A DNA stretch of 64,000 bases, from the NCBI GenBank assembly GCA_037501455.1, contig CM074856.1, positions 19,861,001-19,925,000 on the forward strand. The letters are read 5' to 3'. This DNA comes from Lantana camara (lineage: Eukaryota > Streptophyta > Magnoliopsida > Lamiales > Verbenaceae). The notes beneath the pieces are model-generated. The model made no database searches, had not been told where the DNA came from, and saw only the letters and a list, made by a program, of their open reading frames with translations. Position numbers and translations under genes: made by a program. Below, one piece after another: positions 22,734 through 34,128 of the stretch (position 1 is its first letter; each line of letters starts with the position of its first letter).

Positions 22734-25179
22734 TCAAAATTCCAGACGTGACGAGTCACATGGCGTGACCTCGTTCTTACTACTCACAACACCGGATCTT
22801 GATTTCCACTTACTTAATTCTAATGCATCCTTGTTACTTACTTGCTGACACTTCGGTTCCTTTTCCCTTTTAACCTGATCTAATTTCTCTTGGATTCGTA
22901 CCATTCTCACCGGAGGCTCAATGATGGTATCGATCTTGCAACACTTATCCGGAATCGGTGGTGATCTCATGGGACTAAAAATCCTAAACTCCATTCTTTC
23001 CTTCCCTACATTGAACGTGAGAAGTCCATTTTAACATCAATATTCGCTCCGGTCGCGGCTAAAAATGGCCTCCCAAGAATCAATGGCATACTCTCATCGT
23101 TCTCAACGTCAAGAACCATAAAGTCATTGGGGATGTAGAATTTACCCACTTTTACCAACACATCCTCCAGAGTACCTACTGGGTATTTCAACTATCTGTC
23201 AGCTACTTGGAGCGTCATATTAGTCGGGATTAGCTCTTTTACTCCCAATTTCCTACAAGTAGATAAAGGGATTAGACTCACACTAGCTCCTAAACCACAT
23301 AAACATTACAAAACTGTAAAGAACCAATAGTTAGAGGAATAGAAAAACTCCCGGGATTCTTGAGTTTTGGAGGAAGCCTCCCTGGGATGATGGCACTACA
23401 TTCCTTGGAGAGTGCCACATCGGCGAAGTCTTCAAGCTTCCTTTTCCCCGAAACCAAGTTCTTCAGGAATTTCCAGTATGTGGGCATCTGAGCTAATGCC
23501 TCTGCAAATGGGAGGTTAATGTGAAGCTGCTTGAATACCTTGAGAAATTGTTCGAATTGCTTCACATTGCTTTGTTCGCGGATTCATCGAGGGAAAGGAG
23601 CCTGTGGCACAAAATCCTTGGGTGCCACATTCTCCTTTGGCTTTGAACGGGGCTCTTCCTTTCTCTCCTCTATGTTGACCTTCCGAACCTCTATTACCTC
23701 TTCAACCTTCTCATCAACTAAGTTATCTATATCAGAATTTGTAGGCAACTTTGGTACTTCGTACTCCTTACCAATTCTTACGGTGATGGCTTTGCAATGC
23801 TCCTTAGGATTATTTTCAGTTTGACTCGGCAGCATTCTTGGGCCCCTCATATTTAAAGATTGGGCAATCTGACCAATTTGAGTCTCTAAATTCTTGTACT
23901 GATTTACCACCTGTTCTACTTGAGTTTTCAATTTCTGATATCTATCAGTAGAGACACTTATAGACTTCTCAAGAGTTGCTTCCCATCCCTGTTTTTGTTC
24001 CTGTTGAGGAGGTGGGGCGTGGTATGGAACCGATGGTCTCGGTTGAAACTGAAGCCTCGGTTGAAATTGTGGTCTAGGTTGAGGTGGTAGTTGTTGGACA
24101 TTCTGATTATTAGACCAAGAGAAATGGGGATGATTCTTCCATCCTGGGTTGTAGGTGTTTGAGTACCGATCGTTCACCAGTTTGGAATTATTCGCATAGC
24201 TCACTTGCTCTTGCACCTGTTCACCTGCATTGGTATAAGGACACACGTCAAATGGACCACTACAAATTTCACAAGTTACCTGAACTGTTGGGTTGGTGTC
24301 CAACTGCATTCACAGAAAGTTGATCTAATTTCTTGCTAAGGGCCTCGAATTTGGCATTGATGGCGGTTAGGCCATCTAGCTCTGAGACTCTTGCTTGCAC
24401 CTTAATTGGTTGGGAATGGCATGCACAAAAACATCATTTTACGACATGTTATCTAACAGCTCAATGGCGACCGCTTCAGATTTTGACAAAAAGGCTCCGC
24501 CAGCTGCGACATCCATTGCTCCTTTGAAAGTTGGGGACATCCAATTATAGAAAGTCTGTATCAAAAGCCAACCCGGAATGCCATGATGAGGGCACTTCTT
24601 CTGCAAATCCTTAAATCTCTCCCAAGCCTCATAGAAGGACTCCTCATCTAATTGTCTGAAACCTTGAATATCATTCCTGTACTTCGTGGTCTTACTAAGA
24701 GGGAAGAACTTGGCTAAGAAAGCCTGAGAAAGTGCGTCCCAGCTCTGAAAGGATTCATTCGGAACAGTACTCAGCCATACTTTAGCTCTTTCCCGTAGTG
24801 AAAAGGGGAAAAGCCTGACTCGGATAGCATCGGGTGTGACATTGTGAATCTTGAAGGTATCACACACCTCGAGGAAGAACTCAAGATGTGATGTTGGGTC
24901 CTCTAGTAGTAACACTAAAAATGAATTGTTCTGCAGCAAATTGATTATAGCTGGTTTGATCTCGAAGTTGTTTGCTACAATCGGTAGGCGGGTTGCACTC
25001 TGAATCACCCCAGCATTCGGCACATTGTAATCTCTAATCGCCGGAGGAGGTGGGGGTTGTGGATCTTCAACTCCACCGCCTCGTGCGTTGTTCAGATTTT
25101 CAGCCATTGGGTTGGTAATGGTTTTCTTATCTTTCTTTCGCTTTAATGGCCCTAAGTGTTCTATCGATCTTCGGATCAT
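22734..25179 (-). pseudogene. gag: Element C Gag and protease remnant (Athila type)
   Basis: Gag begins at 25179 and runs to 24439 with NNFEIKPAIINLLQ, RVRLFPFSLRERAKVWL and the helical capsid core, a close fit to Athila Gag. After a break near 24400 it continues 24309-23584 with a Cys-rich knuckle (CEICSGPFDVCP) followed by YNPGWKNHPHFSW, and then to 23290. A further piece at 23191-23006 has GKFYIPNDFMVLD and ILGRPFLAATGA, the end of the Athila protease region. A last open piece spans 22994-22734. Several frameshifts or stops separate these. The RT that should follow is missing. Gag would form particles with products of a complete relative. Confidence 0.85.
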
Positions 25180-25349
25180 AAGGTACTAGTTCTGGATCTT
25201 GAGATCGTCACATGCACCGTGGACCTACACAAAGGAAAAGAAAATCCTCAGTTCAATTCCACAATGATAGAAAAGTACGAACACAAAGTGAAATAATGGT
25301 CTACAGCACTAGATCAAAGTATTTAAGTAATATTGATTTAAAACTCCTT

Positions 25350-25372
25350 CCCTGACAACGACACCAAAAACT
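25350..25372 (-). other. Primer-binding site of element C
   Basis: On the minus strand TTTTGGTGTCGTTGTCAGGG follows the 5' LTR directly. It has the layout of the Athila primer site, which starts TTGG and resembles TGGCGCCGTTGCCGGGG with several changes. Confidence 0.7.
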
Positions 25373-26922
25373 TGTTCTGATTTTAAGTTAAACCAATCGT
25401 GCAAGTGTACACTGAAATATACGCGTAGCACAACAGGATCGTACCCACAGGGAAGGGAAATCAATCACCACTCAATACCTCTCTCTAATCTAAAGACCGA
25501 ACGAATTCAAGTTGATTATTAATCTACTGAAACGGGAATAAAACAATTAACTACAATAGAACACAATAACAAACTTAAACATGTGGGTTAAACTCAATAA
25601 ACTAATTAGGCTGGGGAGTCATGACTATGCATTCATGATTTAATATAATACTCGTTTGACAAGTGCAATTCTACAACCTAGTCACTTAGATTTGTATTAT
25701 CCTTTCTCAAGGTATAATCAAGTATTCAACTAATTTCAACGTTGTTCTCACAATCATTAATGATTAATTAAACCAATAAGATCAAGACTAGTGCAAATCA
25801 AGTTCTAGCGGCTTGGCATGGAATAAGATTTACCAGTTGTATAGGTAGAGAACCAAATCTCTTTGAACTACTAAACCTACTAGTATGAAAACTATCTCAA
25901 TTACCATCAATTTCTCAATTCTCAAGTAATCCTAGATTATGCTAAGGTTGATCAGGCCGTCCAATTCACTTCAAACAAGTTTTCAAACTAAGAATCAACA
26001 CAAGTCACTCGAGCATCATATCAAACACTTAGTATGAATTCATCATCACTCCCCTAGCCCTAGGGGTTTAGCTTCTCATAATTAAATCTGAACTCATAAA
26101 ACTAAAGGAAATTGTATTAAAGAAATTCATATTCACCAAGTCAAAATAAAGTCTCAAAAACAAAACTCTAAACATTCATGAATTCTGGAAAACGAATCTA
26201 ACATGTAAACGAATTAAAACAAAACTTAGAGGGATTAGTTTAATAATTAAAGTAGTAAATAAAACTGGAAAAACTGAAATTGTTTGAAGAATTCGATCCT
26301 TTCATCTTCTCAAAATTCTTTGAACAACTCTTCCTACAGCTCTGTATCTCCCTCTCCAAGCTATGTTACCAAAAACTAAAGAAGCTCCCTCAAAAAGACT
26401 CCTAAACGTATATAAATAGCTGCTTCCAAATCTGTCTCGCCCCCCAGGTAACGAGCGTTACCATCTCAAGAACAAAACCCATTAACGCTCATTACAAGCC
26501 TTAAATCGTGTTTACACTTTTATAAGTGGTAACGGGTGTTACTACTTTACTTCTGCCCAAGGGTAATGGGCGTTACCCCTCCTGCGCCAAGAATCTTCCT
26601 CCTATTGCCTCTGGTAACGGGCATTACTAGAATACTTCTATCAGGGAGTAACGGGCTTTACCAGAATACTTCTATCAGGGAGTAACGGGCGTTACTCCCC
26701 TACTTTGCCAAAAGTGGTACTCCTGGGTCCGTTATTGGGGGTTAACTAAATTGCTCTTCCAAGGAGTAGCGGGGGTTACTCCTTATTCCTTCAAAAATGC
26801 ATGAATTCGCCTCGTTTCGCCGTTTCTTAACTCCAACCTGTTAAACACCTAAATGGAGCAAAATAAACACATAAACGCATCAAACGGCAAAAAAATATAC
26901 TATACAAATTATACGCTCAACA
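25373..26922 (-). repeat. 5' LTR of element C
   Basis: It pairs with 17139-18680. The palindrome cluster spans about 26446-26790. It contains a 34-bp tandem duplication at 26629-26696 that is absent from the other LTR and adds one more palindrome. TATA-like sequence lies near 26410-26417. Confidence 0.9.
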
Positions 26923-27958
26923 GCGCGGCATCGCCCTCGAGGCCAATAAGGTGGCTGATTGATGAGGAGGAAGATAAAGAAGTGGAGATTGTGATTTCTC
27001 CACTCAAGGAACAACCTCCATATATCTATCGCACTCTGGCTCTGATGGATCAAAGAGAGTCTAACATAACCAATTCGGAATTTAGAGAGGTGCAAACGTG
27101 GCTGAACCTTCCCGACATGTACACTATTAGACTTCCCCAAGGAGGTGAAAGGGTAGGCTAACCAAGAGTGACGAATTCAATCGGGGTATACTATGCTTCG
27201 GTGAAACATGGATTTCGAATCCTTTTGGCCACTACGCTATCCACCTTCTTAGCTCGATTTAACATCTGCCTTGCCCAGTTGACTCCGAATTCCTTTACGC
27301 TGATGCATTGTTGAAAAAATAGGTTCGAAATGCAACGAAAATTTAAAAATTTTCTACAAGGATCGTGACTTGCAATTTTTATTTCGAAACTCAAGAGAAA
27401 GTTTCTCAGTAACTTACTTTACTAGAAGCTTTCTTGAAACGTTTTGAACCACCCTCAAACATTCTTCACGCGGTGATGAATTTTCCATTTCACCATCGGT
27501 TCTTTCCTTCAAGACTTCAAAGTAGAAGCCCTCTAAAATGTACCCACATCAGTTCTAGGCACACATCAGATTAGTGAGTATGATAGTACTATAATCTGTG
27601 TATTGAAAGAAACAAGAAACGAGAAATAGAGAGCAAGAAATTTCTCTCGTCAAAACCCAATTGATTTGTAAAATAATCACGCTTGAACTCCAAAGATACA
27701 GGTTTCATCTTTTCAACAGGTTAGAGTTGAGAGAGTTTTTCTTTTCTTTTCTCCATAATAAAGAACGACACTTCATGAATGCTGATCTAAGAGAATGAGA
27801 CGACCTTTTCTTTTGATAAGAAAAGAGTCTTATCTCTTCTTAAATTACGTAATGAGATAATATGATATAACTAATTATTAATCATATTATTAATTATTAT
27901 AATTATCCTAACTTCTTTAGGATATATATTATCTCATAATTATTTATTTTATAAATAA

Positions 27959-28247
27959 GGATAAATATTTTAAACATCCTGAACAATCACGATTTTTGGA
28001 GTTTGCATCCTGAACTATAAAAAGTCGACGTTTGCATCCTCAATTATTGTTTTTTAATAAATTAAAACCTGATTCCACTCATCGTGTGACACGTAGATGA
28101 AATTTCGTATACGTGTCACACATCCATTGGAATCAAGTTGCAATTTGTTAAAAAACAATAGTTGAGGATGCAAACGTGAACTTTTTATAGTTCAGGATGG
28201 AAACTCCAAAAGTCGTGATAATATAGGATGTTCAAAATATTTATCCC
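27959..28247. mobile_element. MULE-type MITE with ~125-bp inverted arms
   Basis: The arms starting GGATAAATATTTT and ending AAAATATTTATCCC pair over more than 100 bp. A 9-bp direct repeat TATAAATAA flanks it at 27950-27958 and 28248-28256. It is inserted in the LTR-like part of element D. Confidence 0.8.
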
Positions 28248-28728
28248 TATAAATAAAAATCTTATGACTTTATCTATTATTTATTTCATAAATAAATATT
28301 TTATGATATTATCCTTGTTATTTATTTATGTATCCTTTTATTTCTTTCATAAATAAATAACAAGGATAATAACAACATGAATTTATCTTTATATTTATTT
28401 CATAAATAAATATTTATGATAATAACAACTTGATATTATCTTTGTATTTATTTCATAATTACATACTAATAATAAAAACTTGATATTATCTTCATTTATC
28501 TATTTCATAAATAAGTCTTGATATTATCTTGTCACTTATTTCTCAAATAACGTAAGATGATATCTTCTCCTTTATTTCTAAAATAAGGATGATAATATCC
28601 TTCATTTATTTCTCAAATAAATGAAGTAAGATAAAGTTATATTTATTTCATAAAATAATAGTGCCAATTTCCAATTAATAATTAACTCATAATTAATTAT
28701 GTATTGGACTTCTTTATTCCGGATTGGG

Positions 28729-28895
28729 CCTTAGAATTAATTCTCTAATTAATTCTATCGAAACCTTATAATTAATTCTCCAATTAATTTTATTTGAATT
28801 TTATAATTAATTCTCCAATTAATTATATTCGGGCTTTATAATTAATTCTCCAATTAATTATATTCGGGCTTTATAATTAATTCTCCAATTAATTA
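28729..28895. repeat. Tandem repeat of a ~35-bp unit in element D
   Basis: Four to five adjacent copies contain TTATAATTAATTCTCCAATT followed by AATTATATTCGGGC or variants. Confidence 0.8.
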
Positions 28896-29050
28896 ACACA
28901 TGGTCCAATCTCTCAATTCGACCACGCCCAAAGTTGCTCACGTGTTACACGTGTACTTTGCACGTGTGGTCTCCTTTTGATCAATTATTTGATTTTTCCA
29001 ACAATACCCTTTAAACCTGACATTTGTGTGTGACCCTCTAGGTTCATTAT

Positions 29051-32000
29051 TGTGGCACCCGAAGCGGCGGGTCACCACTTCCCCCGCACCTAGACTCGAA
29101 CCCAGATATGAAATAGAAGTTCATACATGAGCCCCAGACTAAACGAACAGGGCCTACGCATACGCATTAGGCTAAGCGGGGCTAAACACAAACCAGAGCG
29201 CATAAAAATAAATCACGAAGTGCGGAAGCAATAAAGGGGACCAACATAAAAGTTCACAACAAGAAACATACAAACATACAATGCCATTACGGCCCAAAAA
29301 TACAAGTATCATCAACAAGAGTATTTAAAATACAATCTTTAACAAATTCATATATAAAGTCCAAAATATGCGTAAATGAAATGCAAACTCGACCTAAACC
29401 GGCTAGTGAGACTCGACGACTCACATCCCCGCCTAAATCGAGCAAAGATCTACAACTAAAGGTGGTAAAGGAGAGGTGTTAGTCAACTAGACTTAGTGAG
29501 GGGGCTAACGCACACCCACACATCATACACATATAGAGCAAAGCAAATATTCGAAAGAAAAGATTATGAACCGAGAGTAGGATTTTGCATACCAAAACCA
29601 TTTTAAAGACAACATATATGTATCGTAATTAAAACATAACATATCATACTTTAAAGATCCTATCTTGTTTCACAATCAACATAACATAAAAGTAAACGTA
29701 TACCCGACGAGTATGGGTTTTCCAACCTTACTCCATAACATACGTATCAAAAATGAAAACAAACATAAATCATATCCTTCCACACATCCATGGTGGTTTG
29801 GGAAGCAACCCTCACCACCCACTTAAGTCTGCACACGGGGTAGCTAGCACACATCATACATCTCTTAAGCACACGAGGTAGTGAGCCCATATCATGCCTT
29901 CCCCGGCATCCACCGAAGGCATAAAGCACCACGCTTTCTCAACCTCCAAGAGTCGCGCGTAAGTACTTTGTATAGGAATTGTGCATAGGGTTAATCCCGA
30001 TGACCCTTGTCGTCCTGAGTGTCCTTATCCACAATTCCTGGGGCCCAACAAACGTATCGGAACACATCGTATCAAAAATACTTAACTCGCTACAAATAAT
30101 AACATAACTTAACTTAACATACCTGCGGAGCATACCTTACCTTGCAACATGACATATGCTTTAAACGTACCTCTTCATGTCATCCTAAGTCATAATATGT
30201 TGGGGTAGATCATAATTTGCATGGAAGCACATGGTTGGAGCATAGCCTCGCTGCAAAATATTTTCAAGCTCAAATATACTCTTATGTATAGTTCGAAAAC
30301 ATTTAATCGTATGACAAAGTCATAAACATATCATATAAACAGATATCTATTATATAAATATAATAGTATATTCACGTGCGGGGCTGAAAACAATCATGTA
30401 GGGTTGTACGTCTCATTAACTAAAAGAAAACCGACCTAACCTTACCTTGAAGCAAAAGGAGTAGCAAAAGATAACCAAAACGGACACAACAACACCTACT
30501 CCTTGGGCTCAACGTCCCCCAGGAGTGGATCTTTAACAAACAAGTATGAAACCTGAGACTAAGACTCAAATATGTACGAATTAGATGTACGGCGATGCAT
30601 AAGAATACAATGGATGCATATGGCGTGTCATAAGGTTGCACTTAAACGCTTATGCACAAAAGTCATGTTTACACCTCGTAAAACGTACCATAAAATTCAT
30701 AACTATGTCATAACATATCATACAATAAGTAATAAACATCTTGGGTACAAGTTGAGGGAAAAGCGATCAAATTAATCACATAACGAATACATTGGATGCA
30801 AACGTGATGGCATAAGGAAGCACTTAGGGCATATCGCTTATCACTCAACCACCAACAAATACAAGTTCATAAATGCATTAATGAAGCTCCAAGGATCATA
30901 AAATAAGTCTCAAACCATCATATAACACAAGGTAGAGCATATGACTCAAGATTTGCCCAAAACTCTTACTATTCACCTCCATTCTCATACTCCATGAATG
31001 TCTAGCTCAAAACATGAAATATATGGATCAAAAGACGCATAAAAAAGTAGAGAATTCAAAACTATACTCAACTTGAAGGGATGGAAGAAGAAAGGAGAGT
31101 TTGAGCTCAAAAATGGTCAAAAGGTTGAGGTATTCTTCTTGCTTCCTTCTTGCCTTGTGATGATCTTGTGGTTGGAGTGACATGGGGAAGAGAGACATAT
31201 TTTGGGGCTGATACGGGGCGAAAAATAGGTCAAGTAAAGGCTTAAACGGGTCGGGTCAAAGATCAGGTCCATTTGGATCGGATTTGAAACCTTTTTTTTT
31301 GGGGGGAGGGACCAAACGGGCTTAGAAAAATATGCGGCTTGTTTTATTGGACTCTAATCGGCAAAACGAATCCAATGGTGTTGTCAGAATTCAAATCCGA
31401 ATTCTCGAGTTCAAAATAGCCTAAAAGGGCTTAAGATTGACCTATTTACAAATAAGCCCCTAAACTTAAATAAAAGTGCAATTAGGTCTAGGCATGCAAA
31501 CGAGCCGAGCCGAGCCGAGCCGTGGCCTTTTTCCATGGTTCGAGCTCGGCTCGACCAAGGCTTGAGGCTCACTCGGCTCAGCTCGTGGCTCGGTAGGATA
31601 GTATTATTTTTAATTAAAATTAATTTTTTTAAATAATTTAATATATTTTTATATATAATAATATATATTAATTTAATATATATAATAAATATATTACTTT
31701 TTTATTAGTTTTAAATAAAAATAATATACATATATATAAATTAAAATATTATTTTTTAATTAAATATACTGGCTCGCGAGCCACGAGCCAAACAAAAAAG
31801 GGCTTGGATTCGGGCTTGGCTCGAGCTTGCTTGCCAGGCTCGCGAGCGGGCTCGGCTCGTTTGCATCGCTAATTAGGTCCAACCCCAATTTAAATAAATC
31901 TCAAAACATTCTCAAATTACATAAATGCATTCATAATTCACATAATTCATTTAGTTTCACATAATTGACAAGTTCGGCATCGAGTTCACGTAAAACAATT

Positions 32001-32155
32001 ATGAACAAAGAGATTCACATTAATTTGAACACATAGGGCATATTAATTACTTAAACAAATTAATTAACGCATAAATTGAATTAAAAGAATCACAAATATA
32101 TAAATAAACTCTCCGTGAAGTTGTACCAGACTTGCCGGATGAACGGGGTGTTATA
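29051..32155 (-). mobile_element. Element E: 3.1-kb solo LTR
   Basis: It is flanked by an exact 5-bp duplication, ATTAT, at 29046-29050 and 32156-32160. On the minus strand it starts TATAACACCCCGTTC (first G changed to A) and ends GGGTGCCACA. The large size and the TGTAACACCCC-type start resemble Tekay/Del chromovirus LTRs. No coding domain is found inside; open frames at 29747-30775 are short and without motifs. It carries a hAT-type MITE at 31489-31871. Confidence 0.72.
31489..31871. mobile_element. hAT-type MITE with GAGCC-rich ends
   Basis: The ends TAGGCATGCAAACGAGCC and the complement at the right (GGCTCGTTTGCATCGCTA) are inverted. An exact 8-bp duplication ATTAGGTC lies at 31481-31488 and 31872-31879, the size made by hAT transposases. 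The centre is AT-rich and the arms carry repeated CGAGC words. Confidence 0.85.
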
Positions 32156-33529
32156 ATTATTCAGTTAGCATTAAGCCTATATTAATTAATTAATTAGCTC
32201 ACATAACACGACCATAGTCAAACAACAGGTGTATGACCCCTACCCCAACAACGAATTAAATCGAAAGAACCTTCTAGTTAATGACATCTATGAGATATAA
32301 TCCTCCTACCATCCTATCTTTGGATTAAGACCAAAGGCATGGGAATAATGAGAACCCTATTAATCTTAATCTTAAAGGCAAGTTCGTTTCATATCCATTT
32401 GATCTCAATCCAAGAAACTCTTTTCTTGATGTCGTGATCCATTACCTCGGCCAAGGGTTTTAGGATGACATATGAATGACTTATACAACAAGAGATCATC
32501 TTGCCTTAAGTAAGTGTAGGTCCTTTATTAATTCTTACATGCCACCATGTGACACTTTTGTAACCCCAACATAAGTCATAATTCAAGTGTCTCGAGCGAC
32601 ACCCTTTTAGACCTATATCTAAGATTACCTAGTTTGCTCACACGAGACATTAATGGAATCTCAAGTGAAAGGATTAATTACTCACGTCATTGACAAATAA
32701 GGTGTTTCCTAATCTGGAAGTTTCCTCTTCTAGAAGTGGAAACTTCCTTTCCCATTTAGGAGTTTTCTCACGCGAGACAACTCAATGTACTCATTCTCAT
32801 AAGAAGCACCCTCGTGTATTGTGTACGCATAACCTTATGCACTTTACACCCCATGAAACTGGGTGATCTTTCTTGCGGAGATAATCCCACAAGCAAGTTT
32901 CAATCGAGCCAAATTGACACTTCTACTGTTCGTTGGGCTCATTGACTTGGAGTAGTTTCTAATTCGGCTTTACTTAGGCTGTTAGGTCTTATTTCATGTG
33001 TCATTCACCTAATGACGAAGTCCTTAACAACCTGATAGATTAGGAGAGTTCTAATACATGTGCACGTAATAGGAAATACACAGAACACACAATTTCACAT
33101 AAAGAAGTATTTTCCTATGATCAATATCACACGTCTACTATTCAAAGATTGTCTATGATACAAGGAAAAAGCCAAAGTGGATTACGTCAAATCAGAACAG
33201 CATTACGTTTTCATTATCATGAAGTGCCTGGGTTTCGAACCTCGGGTCGAGGATTTTGGAGAGTTTTTCACTTTGAACAATTATTCTAAGTCAGGGATAG
33301 GCTTTTATAACCTCTAGTCAAATCACAATCGCAAACTTGTTATAATCCCTTCTTCATCGAATGGGAATGAGTTGAAGATAAAAATTTTCTTCATCGATTA
33401 CCCTGTCTCTCCTCTTTTTCGAACCACATAGACTGTGTCTGATCTGAAAAGACTACCAACCAATAATCAATCTTGGCTTCATAGGAATTTTGACCTGCTA
33501 CTGGCCTTATATCTTTTGGACCATGTTTT

Positions 33530-34128
33530 TGTGACACCCCTGTCCCACATCGGGAAAGTATGAGAGTTAAGTTCAATATATAAGTTAAAGAGTCCAAGTA
33601 TAACCAATGGATATCCCTTTTGGGCAGTGGTTTAGGCCCAATTTCAGGTTATACTCGGTGGTCTTGGAGACTTCTGCTCGTGTCCAACAGGGCCTGCAGA
33701 CCCGGGGCGTGATAAATGGTATCAGAGCCGCTCGTCAGCCGCAGGAGCTAAGTGCTATATGGGGCAAAGTGCTACGCACATGGGAGCCACCCCTTGAGCC
33801 TGCAGCGTAAAGTGCTACATGTGTGAGAGCCACCTCTTGAGCCCGTAGGAGCCCACTCTAGAGTCCCAACGCAGATGAGTCGGTCATGGGCTATATGTCA
33901 TGCCGCGACGAGGACGTCGCGATTCTGAAGGAGGGGTGATTGTGACACCCCTGTCCCACATCGGGAAAGTATGAGAGTTAAGTTCAATATATAAGTTAAA
34001 GAGTCCAAGTATAACCAATGGATATTCCTTTTGGGCGGCAGTGGTTTTGGCCCAATTTCAGGTTATACTCGGTGGGCTTGGAGACTTCTGCTCGCGTCCA
34101 ACAGGGCCAGCAGACCCTGGGCGTGACA
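33530..34128 (+). mobile_element. Complete TRIM (terminal-repeat retrotransposon in miniature)
   Basis: Two direct repeats, 33530-33714 and 33941-34128, start TGTGACACCCCTGTCCCACA and end GCGTGATA or GCGTGACA. TGGTATCAGAGC, complementary to initiator methionine tRNA, lies at 33717-33728, two bases after the left LTR. A purine tract (GAAGGAGGGGTGAT) precedes the right LTR. The flanks carry the 5-bp duplication GTTTT at 33525-33529 and 34129-34133. The internal part is only about 226 bp and codes for nothing. It is inserted in the element B antisense gene. Confidence 0.93.
33717..33728 (+). other. Primer-binding site of the TRIM
   Basis: TGGTATCAGAGC is the standard 12-base complement of the 3' end of plant initiator methionine tRNA. 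Confidence 0.9.

Larger units (their letters stand above)
17139..26922 (-). mobile_element. Element C: non-autonomous Athila-type Ty3/gypsy element
   Basis: Two LTRs of about 1.55 kb (17139-18680 and 25373-26922) bound an internal region of 6.7 kb. On the minus strand the order is 5' LTR, primer-binding site, gag, a protease remnant, an upstream-type promoter region, a long extra ORF and polypurine tract. No RT, RNase H or integrase is present: only about 1.1 kb separates the protease remnant from the extra ORF. The flanking bases CCGCG and GCGCG match in four of five positions, a probable target duplication. It sits in the antisense ORF of element B. Mobility would have needed Pol from a related full element. 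Confidence 0.85.
27309..33201 (-). mobile_element. Element D: LTR-element remnant, itself interrupted by solo LTR E
   Basis: The insertion is placed by the element B antisense frame, which breaks at 27308 and resumes at 33202. GCAT occurs at both junctions (27305-27308 and 33202-33205). The part 27309-29003 looks like a minus-strand LTR: it starts TGTTGGAAAAATC and ends TTTTTTCAACA, with AAAGGGTAT before it as a possible polypurine tract. The part 32161-33201 has no coding frame and no matching second LTR. So D is either a large solo LTR or a truncated element. Without E it is about 2.8 kb. The superfamily is not settled; copia is likely from the LTR termini. Confidence 0.55.

Noticed and set aside
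27309..29003. A self-contained solo LTR with TG..CA ends
   Set aside because: Its flanks (TGCAT and ATACC) do not match, whereas the host reading frame resumes only at 33202.
33717..33728. tRNA-like match
   Set aside because: Only the 12-base primer-binding complement is present, not a tRNA gene; the same holds at 45287-45298.
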